A stretch of 9,548 nucleotides of DNA. Source: Crinalium sp049646245 (GTDB lineage: Bacteria; Cyanobacteriota; Cyanobacteriia; Cyanobacteriales; PCC-9333). Of the stretch, positions 1 through 5,913 are shown piece by piece. Where the stretch lies: NCBI GenBank assembly GCA_049646245.1, contig JBARVL010000551.1:1-9548 (forward strand). The letters are read 5' to 3'. Every line of letters begins with the position of its first letter. The first letter of the stretch is position 1. Below the pieces are notes generated by a model. The model was not told where the DNA came from. It did not search any database and was given only the letters and a program-made list of their open reading frames with translations. The position numbers and the translations under genes are program-made.

Positions 1-627
1 ATGATTTTTTCTGTGAGCGTAATGCCATTAAACAGTCCTACTGCCCAGCCTAAACCAATGATTTTGGATAATCTGCCCAGCCCGCCAATTTCATCTAACG
101 TCATGCCACGTCGGGCTAAAGTGCAAATTGACCTGATTCTACTGGCAATAGAAGCCTTGGAACTGGGGGGTTCTGAAGTTATGTTGGCAATGGTACAGGA
201 TCTGCAACTTCAGGAGATCATCAAAAACAGAGTAGTATTGTGGCGTTTGCGTAGTACTAACCCTTTACGAAAAGCTCATAGTAGACGTAACTTAACTTTA
301 GATGAAGCTAAAGCTTTAGTGGTAGTTGCTTGCTATATAGCCAGACGTTTAACTGTAGTACTCCGGCAGTTTTTACTGGAATACCAACAACTTAATGAAA
401 AACAGCTACCTGTAGAAAACAATTTTCGCTTGTCTGAGTATTTAGAAAGGTTTAGGGCTCATTTCCGTAGTCGGATGAATCCACGACGCACAACTGTATC
501 AGATTACAGGTCGGATGAGAAATTAAATGCTTTGGCAATGTCACTGTTGAGTCAACTGCTATTTTGTACCGGAACTTCTGGAATGCAACGCTTTTGGATC
601 AGTTTGTTTGATGGAGAGGTGGAATGA
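1..627 (+). CDS. DUF3038 family protein (cyanobacterial, function unknown)
   Basis: This 208-residue soluble protein resembles the cyanobacterial DUF3038 family, as recalled from family features and not searched. After a Pro/Ser-rich, probably disordered N-terminus (residues 1-38) comes a helical core. It includes VQIDLILLAIEAL near residue 42, the basic stretch VVLWRLRSTNPLRKA near 78-92, a hydrophobic helix AKALVVVACYIARRL near 104-118, and a basic RFRAHFRSRMNPRR segment near 150-163. There is no signal peptide or convincing membrane span, so it should be cytoplasmic. The ATG is the first base of the window and the frame is open there. The true start could lie upstream, or at the in-frame ATGs at 22 or 58. 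Its stop overlaps the next start as ATGA (624-627), which implies translational coupling with the DUF4335 gene. No biochemical function can be assigned. Confidence 0.72.
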   Translation: MIFSVSVMPLNSPTAQPKPMILDNLPSPPISSNVMPRRAKVQIDLILLAIEALELGGSEVMLAMVQDLQLQEIIKNRVVLWRLRSTNPLRKAHSRRNLTLDEAKALVVVACYIARRLTVVLRQFLLEYQQLNEKQLPVENNFRLSEYLERFRAHFRSRMNPRRTTVSDYRSDEKLNALAMSLLSQLLFCTGTSGMQRFWISLFDGEVE

Positions 628-2015
628 CGATTAAACGTCAGTATAGTCTGCCCAACTGTACGCTAATTTTGGAAGGGCTGAGTGATGGCACATCTACGAC
701 GGGTCAGCCAGACCCCCGCCCCATCATGTCAATTGTGGTCAATGCTGAGTGCCATTTGGTTGGTCAGCGACAACCACTAACTGGCGGGAGAGACTTTCTG
801 GAAAGTCTGGTTTCAGGGGTGAGCAATTATGCTCAAGAATTTTTAAGTACAGTCCCGCATCCAGTAGCTTCGGATAGCCAGCCAGCTTTATTGCATTTGC
901 AGCCGTTTCCAGGTAAAAATCGGCACCGTTTAACAATACAACCAAGTTTAGTCAACAGTGTAGGAGCCGGATCTAGTACAGGGCAGACGGCTGTAGCATC
1001 TCAACCAATACATTTTGATTTAACAACAGTACAGTTATTTGATTTAGTGGAGGCGGTGGATCAATTCCTGGCTGACTCCCGTACCCTACCAGATTTAGCA
1101 TTAAAGCTAAAACCAGTATCTAAGCGTGATTTAACTACTCGTGAGCCAGTTGCCAAACGAGCAGCACCAGCAGCACTGGGGGTAACAAGTTTGGCAGTGA
1201 CGGCTCTAGCTTTTTCTTTGATTCCTATTCCCAAGGTTGAGCCTCCCAAAGATACCGCACCAGATGCTAAGGCACAGGCAACTGCCAGCCCAAGTGCAAC
1301 TCCTAGTACAACTCCAACTCCTAGCCCAAGTGCAACTCCCACGTCTACTGCTGACTTGGAAGCGTTGCTTGCTTCAGTTCCAGAAATTACTAATCCTAGT
1401 CAGCTATATTTTTTACAACGGAAACTTTACAACCAAATTGATCTGCAATGGGAAAAGCGCCGTGAACTTAATAGAAATCTGATCTATCGTTTAGGGGTAG
1501 GCAAAGATGGGGCAATTGTAGCTTACAAACCAGTTAATTCAGCAGCAGGCGATCGCTTAGACCAAACACCACTACCAAAGTTAATCTACACTCCCACTGA
1601 TAACTCTAGTGCAACTACAGAACGTATCGCTTTATTCAAGGTGGTATTTACCAATAAAGGGGAACTACAAGTTAGCCCTTGGCGAGGATATACCAGCAAA
1701 CCTAGCTTAGGGACACAAATAACTGATCGCGACCAACTAAAAAGTTTACAGCAACAGCTAGACGACCAAATTAGACCCAAATGGCAAGGAACATCTAGTG
1801 CCACACGGAATTTGGTATACCGAGTTGCTGTCAATAAAGATGGTGTGTTCTCAGACTACGAACCCCAAAATCAATCCGCCTTTGATTACCTCAGAAAAAC
1901 TCCTATTCCTGAATTATTTCAAAATAGCAACTCTAAAGTAGATGTTGAGGAACCTCTAGCCCACTTTAAGGTGGTTTTAAAACCTAGTGGGGTTACGGAA
2001 ATTAGCCGTTGGTAA
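624..2015 (+). CDS. DUF4335 family single-pass membrane protein with duplicated C-terminal domain
   Basis: This 463-residue protein matches the cyanobacterial DUF4335 family by its N-terminus (RQYSLPNCTLILEGLSDG, then RPIMSIVVNAECHLVG), recalled and not searched. Its parts are an N-terminal domain (about 1-160), a basic stretch (KRDLTTREPVAKRAA, 167-181), one membrane span (about 183-203), a Pro/Ser/Thr/Ala linker (about 204-244) and a C-terminal region made of two similar units (about 254-354 and 365-463). The positive charges before the span put the N-domain in the cytoplasm and the repeats in the periplasm or lumen. The start ATG at 624 overlaps the stop of the DUF3038 gene. A purine-rich GGAGAGG at 613-619 is well placed as its ribosome-binding site. 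The two genes therefore probably form one operon and their products may interact. Function is unknown, and nothing looks enzymatic. Confidence 0.75.
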   Translation: MTIKRQYSLPNCTLILEGLSDGTSTTGQPDPRPIMSIVVNAECHLVGQRQPLTGGRDFLESLVSGVSNYAQEFLSTVPHPVASDSQPALLHLQPFPGKNRHRLTIQPSLVNSVGAGSSTGQTAVASQPIHFDLTTVQLFDLVEAVDQFLADSRTLPDLALKLKPVSKRDLTTREPVAKRAAPAALGVTSLAVTALAFSLIPIPKVEPPKDTAPDAKAQATASPSATPSTTPTPSPSATPTSTADLEALLASVPEITNPSQLYFLQRKLYNQIDLQWEKRRELNRNLIYRLGVGKDGAIVAYKPVNSAAGDRLDQTPLPKLIYTPTDNSSATTERIALFKVVFTNKGELQVSPWRGYTSKPSLGTQITDRDQLKSLQQQLDDQIRPKWQGTSSATRNLVYRVAVNKDGVFSDYEPQNQSAFDYLRKTPIPELFQNSNSKVDVEEPLAHFKVVLKPSGVTEISRW

Positions 2016-2061
2016 CTAGGTTAAAATAATTAAATATAACAGGGCTTAGGGAAAAAATTAC

Positions 2062-2078
2062 GCGGGCAAGATGCCCGC
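2062..2078 (-). terminator. GC-rich palindrome between convergent genes, probable terminator of the FHA-PBP gene
   Basis: GCGGGCA (2062-2068) and TGCCCGC (2072-2078) form a perfect 7-bp stem with a 3-nt loop. On the minus strand the stem is followed, after GTAA, by six T residues (complement of 2052-2057), as expected for intrinsic termination of the minus-strand gene ending at 2092. On the plus strand no T-run follows, so termination of the DUF4335 transcript is less certain. The surrounding words (GCGGGCAAGATGCCCGC, then ACTAC) look like an interspersed repeat I recall from many cyanobacterial genomes. Confidence 0.6.
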
Positions 2079-2091
2079 ACTACATTCATTA

Positions 2092-4350
2092 TTACTGCAC
2101 CACTTTACGCATATAGTTTCCCCACAACTGAGCGGCTTGGGCGCTGCTACCATTGGTGGGGGAATTATTGTCGTTTCCCAACCAAATACCTGTAACTAGC
2201 TGATTTTTGGGGACAAAACCAATAAACCACAAATCAACGTTGCGATCGGTCGTGCCTGTTTTACCCGCCTCCCCTAAGCCTAAACTAGCACTGCGACCTG
2301 TGCCGCGCTGCACAACTCCTCTGAGCAATGTGGTTACTGTATCTGCGACAGAACGTCGTAGCACCTGCTGACTAGCTTGGCTATCTTGGGTAGCATCATA
2401 GATTAAGCGACAAGTTTTAGGTTGAGTGCGATCGCTACAGTCACTACTATCATAAATTCGCTTAATCGCGCGGGGTGGGTTCCAAACGCCTTTATTAGCG
2501 ATCGCACCAAAAGCACCAGTCATTTCTAGCACGTTGGTTTCACTTTGACCAATAACTAAACCAGGAATAGGATTAAGTGGAGACTTCACCCCTAGTCGTT
2601 GCGCCGTCTGCACCACCTTTTCTAGCCCTACATCCTGGGCTATCCGCAAAGCAATGACGTTTTCCGAAAGCGCCATTCCTGTAAACATATCCGCACTACC
2701 ACTAGCACCATGTTCACAGCCACGATATCTAAAACCTCCCCAGTTTAACGGCGCACAGGAATAAATCTTTCCTGGTGATATTCCTCGCTCAATAGCAGCC
2801 GTGTAACTAAATAACTTAAAAGTCGATCCTGGCTGTCTTTGCGCTCCTGTAACCCGATTAAACTGGCTTTGTTGGTAGTTAGTCCCCCCTACCATCGCCC
2901 GAATTAAACCAGTGCTAGAGTCTAAAGTAACCAACGCTCCTTGAGAAAATCTATTAGCACTGCCAACAGTACTGACGTGGTTGCGGAGACTCGTTTCTGC
3001 GGAGGATTGCATCTGCAAATCCACGCCTGTTTCAATCAAGAAATTTCCTTCCCTAGCTACTTCATCTCCCAAGATTTGTCGTAGTTCCTCAAACACATAC
3101 CCATATAAATAGGGTGCTTTAGTGTTTGTGTTTGGTTCACAAGCTTTGGTGTTAACTTCAATCCGCGATCGCCTTGCCTCTCTTGCCTCATCCTGACTAA
3201 TTGCGCCCACAGATACCATCCTACCCAGCACCAAATTACGCCGTTTCAGGGCGGTTTCATAACTTTGGCAAGGATTGAAAGCATTAGGCGCTGGCAAAAT
3301 CCCTACTAATGTCGCTGCTTCCGAAAGACTGAGATCGCGAGCCGATTTGCCAAAATAATGTCGTGAGGCATCTTCAAACCCAGATGTATCTGAACCCAAA
3401 AACACACGATTTAAGTAAGTTAGCAAAATTCTGTCTTTGCTATAAAAAGCTTCCAACTTTAGAGAAACTACCGCTTCCCGCAATTTCCGACCAATAGAAT
3501 CTTGAGTTCCAACATACTTACGAAATAAACTACGCGCCACCTGCTGTGTGATCGAACTACCGCCTTGACGCACTTCACCTTTTTTGGTGTTAATTAGTAC
3601 TGCTCTTAAAGTTCCAATCGGATCAACACCCAAATGCCAATAGTAGCGAGCATCTTCTGATGCCATTACCGCTTTTGGGAGGTAAGGCGAAAAATCTGAT
3701 AATCGCTGCATATCAATATGAGCTTCACTACGGGGCGGACGTAGTGGTGTTTCTAGGTCGTTAGAGTAAATAACTACTGGACCTGTAGCATCTGGTAAAG
3801 GTCGCACCGCAACTTTAGAGGACTCAATCCCAATCACTAATGCCAACAACCCTGTTACTCCGCCTAGTCCATAAAGACTGTAGCGAATAGCTTGGATATA
3901 CCAAGGAGGCGGATAGTGGTACTGAACTCGAACAGCTTGAGCTAATTCTGGTGGCCCCAGATTAAGCACATCTCCATGTCGCAGAGGTAAAGAAGTAATT
4001 CTACGTCTACCCAGGTAAATTCCATTTGTAGAATTTTCATCTTTGAGAACAAAGGATTTCCCTCCCTGTCCTTCTCTGGTTAAAGACAAATGTACTTGGC
4101 TGACAACTGGGTTACGCACCACAATATCGCAGGATTTAGAACTGCGCCCCAGAATGTAGCGATCGCCCAACAGAGGATATACTTCAGATGACGGCGCATC
4201 AGCTTCCTGTACCCATAATTCCGGCACTTTAGCATTAGGTTTAAGTGCCAGTTGGGAAAAATTAATCTTTGCTTGAATAGTCTGTACTGCCTGAGTCACT
4301 TGACCCAGAAGAGTTTGAGGCGGACGTTGTTGCTGATGAGGAGGTGTCAT
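2092..4350 (-). CDS. FHA-domain class A penicillin-binding protein (transglycosylase/transpeptidase)
   Basis: This bifunctional peptidoglycan synthase (752 aa) would polymerise lipid II into glycan strands and cross-link them at the outer face of the inner membrane. A cytoplasmic FHA domain lies at about 58-145, with G68-R69, S84-x-x-H87 and T108-N109-G110. A membrane span follows at about 157-176. The GT51 domain (about 200-385) carries catalytic E232-D233 (ASEDARYYWHLG), RQGGSSITQQ (261-270) and the second Glu, E292. The transpeptidase domain (about 465-750) has S509-T-F-K512, S562-E-N564 and K697-T-G-T700. All catalytic motifs are intact. One variation is KDRILLTYLN (305-314), where many relatives have ILExYLN. 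The ATG at 4350 lacks a clear Shine-Dalgarno, and 271 bp separate it from lspA, so it may have its own promoter. FHA domains bind phosphothreonine, so regulation by a Ser/Thr kinase is inferred. Confidence 0.93.
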   Translation of the reverse strand: MTPPHQQQRPPQTLLGQVTQAVQTIQAKINFSQLALKPNAKVPELWVQEADAPSSEVYPLLGDRYILGRSSKSCDIVVRNPVVSQVHLSLTREGQGGKSFVLKDENSTNGIYLGRRRITSLPLRHGDVLNLGPPELAQAVRVQYHYPPPWYIQAIRYSLYGLGGVTGLLALVIGIESSKVAVRPLPDATGPVVIYSNDLETPLRPPRSEAHIDMQRLSDFSPYLPKAVMASEDARYYWHLGVDPIGTLRAVLINTKKGEVRQGGSSITQQVARSLFRKYVGTQDSIGRKLREAVVSLKLEAFYSKDRILLTYLNRVFLGSDTSGFEDASRHYFGKSARDLSLSEAATLVGILPAPNAFNPCQSYETALKRRNLVLGRMVSVGAISQDEAREARRSRIEVNTKACEPNTNTKAPYLYGYVFEELRQILGDEVAREGNFLIETGVDLQMQSSAETSLRNHVSTVGSANRFSQGALVTLDSSTGLIRAMVGGTNYQQSQFNRVTGAQRQPGSTFKLFSYTAAIERGISPGKIYSCAPLNWGGFRYRGCEHGASGSADMFTGMALSENVIALRIAQDVGLEKVVQTAQRLGVKSPLNPIPGLVIGQSETNVLEMTGAFGAIANKGVWNPPRAIKRIYDSSDCSDRTQPKTCRLIYDATQDSQASQQVLRRSVADTVTTLLRGVVQRGTGRSASLGLGEAGKTGTTDRNVDLWFIGFVPKNQLVTGIWLGNDNNSPTNGSSAQAAQLWGNYMRKVVQ

Positions 4351-4621
4351 GCGCTATTCACGCAAAGGTACTGTAGAAATAAAAACAATAGATTGTCGGA
4401 AAATTCCAGAATCTTCAACCATTGTGGCGTACTAAAGTCAATAAGTGCTACATACTTGCAATTTTTTTGTTTTCAGGATTGAAATTAACCCCAGATAAAA
4501 TCCCAAATTTATCCACTTATGTAATTTTAATCTCATAAGTTTTTACGAAAAAACCAGTGCGTAAAAATTTCTAATCACTCTCCCTCCTCTCTCCTCCCCC
4601 CTCTCTCTTTTCAACACAGGT
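4351..4621. other. lspA to FHA-PBP intergenic region with overlapping hairpins and a pyrimidine tract
   Basis: No credible gene is seen here. Two mutually exclusive inverted repeats share bases 4537-4540: ACTTATG/CATAAGT (4515-4521 with 4534-4540) and TTTTTACG/CGTAAAAA (4540-4547 with 4560-4567). A run of 35 uninterrupted pyrimidines lies at 4578-4612, so on the coding strand of lspA the gene is followed by a G/A tract. I could not find a convincing -35/-10 pair for the downstream gene, although the region is long enough to hold its promoter. Confidence 0.5.
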
Positions 4622-5101
4622 CTATTTATGATTTCGTTGATTAGATGTCGGTTTATTCTGAAAGCTGGCAATCAACAAGCAGATAATTCCTACGTTAATA
4701 AATACGTCTGCTAAATTAAATATCGGAAATTGAATCATGCGAAAATCTAAAAAATCGACGACTTTACCCGATACAAAGCGATCGATACCATTACCTAACG
4801 CCCCTCCCAAAATTGAGCCATAGCCGATTTGCTCCCAAATATTAAATCTTGGACCAAATAACGCAAATGCCATTAAGCCTAAACTAACTGCTAAAGATAG
4901 CCATCGCAACCAACCTCCACCCTGACTAAATAAGCTAAATGCTGCACCTGTATTAGTCACATAAGTAAAGTGAAATACTCCAGGCAACAAATTCAATGTT
5001 TCGCCAATTTTGAAATTTTGTACTACCCAACTTTTAGTCAACCAGTCTAACACTAGACTAATCAACGCAGCCATCCAAAAAAATTTATTTTTAAATTTCA
5101 T
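4622..5101 (-). CDS. lspA: Lipoprotein signal peptidase (signal peptidase II)
   Basis: LspA is the aspartyl protease in the cytoplasmic membrane that removes signal peptides from diacylglyceryl-modified prolipoproteins. The 159-residue product has the usual length and four likely membrane spans. Its motifs are LDWLTK (18-23), VTNTGAAFS (48-56), GNGIDR (103-108), VVDF with catalytic D116, and FNLADVF with catalytic D132. The second residue of the LDxxTK motif is Trp, where Gln is common. I chose the ATG at 5101. A GTG at 5110 would add three residues (MVN), but a GAGTGG element five bases upstream of the ATG overlaps that GTG and favours the ATG. lspA lies 48 bp downstream of bioY on the same strand and is probably cotranscribed. 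PstS, encoded nearby, is a predicted lipoprotein and so a likely substrate. Confidence 0.95.
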   Translation of the reverse strand: MKFKNKFFWMAALISLVLDWLTKSWVVQNFKIGETLNLLPGVFHFTYVTNTGAAFSLFSQGGGWLRWLSLAVSLGLMAFALFGPRFNIWEQIGYGSILGGALGNGIDRFVSGKVVDFLDFRMIQFPIFNLADVFINVGIICLLIASFQNKPTSNQRNHK

Positions 5102-5112
5102 ATTAACCACTC

Positions 5113-5147
5113 AAAGCTAATAGCATAAGAAATCAGCTAATAGCTTT
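5113..5147. repeat. Near-perfect inverted repeat in the bioY-lspA gap
   Basis: Arms 5113-5124 (AAAGCTAATAGC) and 5136-5147 (GCTAATAGCTTT) pair at 11 of 12 positions around an 11-nt loop. Because each arm is almost self-palindromic, the ten-mer AGCTAATAGC is also a direct repeat at 5115 and 5135. In the minus-strand transcript the stem begins right after the bioY stop and ends beside the GAGTGG ribosome-binding element of lspA. The T-run lies on the plus-strand side only, so it is a poor terminator for bioY. A structure tuning lspA translation or mRNA processing is possible. Confidence 0.5.
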
Positions 5148-5149
5148 TT

Positions 5150-5776
5150 TTAGTAAAACATCACTTGGCGTAGGGTAAAAGCAATTACTGTTACAGCGCA
5201 GACAACTACAAACTGTCCCGGCAAGGGATAAAAAGAGTAATTAATTATAGCTTGAAAAAGGGAGAAGGCATAATTTATTTTCCAGCCAAACAACTGAGAC
5301 ACAATTAGATAGCTTAAGCCAGCGAGATGAATACTCAACAAGCCAAAAAAACAACTCAAGGCGAGAAATTCCAACTTTGCTTGTCTGCGAAAAGCGAGAT
5401 AGCCACAAACCCAAGCGCCAGGAATAAAACCTAGTAAATAGCCAAAGGTGGGTTGTTTGAGATATTCCCAACCACCGCCTCGATCAAAAACTTGAAACCC
5501 CATTAAACCGATAACTAAATAAGCAATTTGGGATAGCGCACCAGCATTTTTGCCCCCCAAACAGCCTACAAGTAATACTGCACCAATTTGGTAGGTAACA
5601 CCTACAGAGTGAGGATGAACTCCTTGTTGACCCCAACTCCAAGGAAAATTGATGATATGGGCTTCCAGAAAGTTACCACCAATGGTGAGCAGCAAGCCAA
5701 TAATTGCCCACAAAATTTCATTGGGAACAGACACATTACTAATTTTTAGTAGTTTACGGCGAGAACTTCGGGGCAA
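5150..5776 (-). CDS. bioY: BioY, biotin-specific S component of an ECF transporter
   Basis: BioY is the membrane protein that captures biotin and delivers it into the cell, with shared EcfT/EcfA energy-coupling partners or alone in some bacteria. The 208-residue product is strongly hydrophobic with about six spans. It has the family segments GCLGGKNAGALSQIAYLVIG (71-90) and PTFGYLLGFIPGAWVCGYLA (109-128), in the typical BioY order. No ecfA or ecfT is adjacent, so partners would be encoded elsewhere. The start is uncertain. There is no ATG near the N-terminus: TTG at 5776 opens the frame used here, and an in-frame GTG lies at codon 15. Neither has a clear ribosome-binding site. The gene follows bioB by 137 bp, a gap holding a large dyad and a candidate promoter, and precedes lspA. 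Uptake and synthesis of biotin are thus neighbours. Confidence 0.9.
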   Translation of the reverse strand: MPRSSRRKLLKISNVSVPNEILWAIIGLLLTIGGNFLEAHIINFPWSWGQQGVHPHSVGVTYQIGAVLLVGCLGGKNAGALSQIAYLVIGLMGFQVFDRGGGWEYLKQPTFGYLLGFIPGAWVCGYLAFRRQAKLEFLALSCFFGLLSIHLAGLSYLIVSQLFGWKINYAFSLFQAIINYSFYPLPGQFVVVCAVTVIAFTLRQVMFY

Positions 5777-5818
5777 GGTGCGATCGCTTTTCAGTAATAA
5801 AAGCTGGGCTAATTCCGT

Positions 5819-5845
5819 ATTGTAGTTAAAGTTGCATTAAACCAA
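5819..5845 (-). promoter_or_regulatory. Candidate bioY promoter
   Basis: On the minus strand TACAAT (complement of 5819-5824, five of six matches to TATAAT) lies downstream of TTGGTT (complement of 5840-5845), with a 15-bp spacer that is shorter than ideal. It would start transcription about 40 bp before the TTG codon of bioY. It is attractive mainly because it overlaps the large dyad at 5822-5870, as an operator would. Confidence 0.35.
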
Positions 5846-5870
5846 TATTGGAGTTAATACAAATAACTAC
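5822..5870. promoter_or_regulatory. 49-bp nested dyad upstream of bioY, candidate operator
   Basis: Three nested inverted repeats share nearly one centre near 5846. The outer arms are GTAGTTA (5822-5828) and TAACTAC (5864-5870), both perfect. The middle arms are TTGCATTAA (5832-5840) and TTAATACAA (5854-5862), with one mismatch that becomes G-U in the minus-strand RNA. The core is the perfect palindrome CCAATATTGG (5842-5851). Small offsets of one to three bases separate the layers. It could be a repressor operator over the bioY promoter or an RNA hairpin in a bioB-bioY transcript. It does not match the known BirA box spacing. Confidence 0.55.
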
Positions 5871-5913
5871 AAAGGCGTATAAATACGCTAATTTATTAGA
5901 TTTACCTGTCTGA

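Noticed and set aside
305..314. Inactive glycosyltransferase in the FHA-PBP because of ILLTYLN (protein residues 305-314)
   Set aside because: The two catalytic glutamates of GT51 proteins are in the earlier motifs (E232 and E292) and both are present, so the Leu/Thr change here does not imply loss of activity.
1061..1342. Minus-strand frame rich in Gly/Val/Leu inside the DUF4335 gene
   Set aside because: It mirrors the Pro/Ser/Thr-rich linker codons of the real gene on the opposite strand, and has no separate support.
2051..2078. Strong bidirectional terminator
   Set aside because: A T-run follows the stem only on the minus strand, so only termination of the minus-strand gene is supported.
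4252..4482. Plus-strand 76-codon frame over the start of the PBP gene
   Set aside because: It overlaps the real gene start and a non-coding gap. It shows no family features and no ribosome-binding site.
4540..4567. Intrinsic terminator of lspA
   Set aside because: In the lspA transcript direction the stem is not followed by a U-run, and the loop rather than the tail holds the T residues.
5832..5862. Classical BirA box upstream of bioY
   Set aside because: TAAACC and an opposing GG..TTA are present, but only six bases separate the AACC and GG parts. Known BirA sites have about 14-16, and the half-sites do not match fully.
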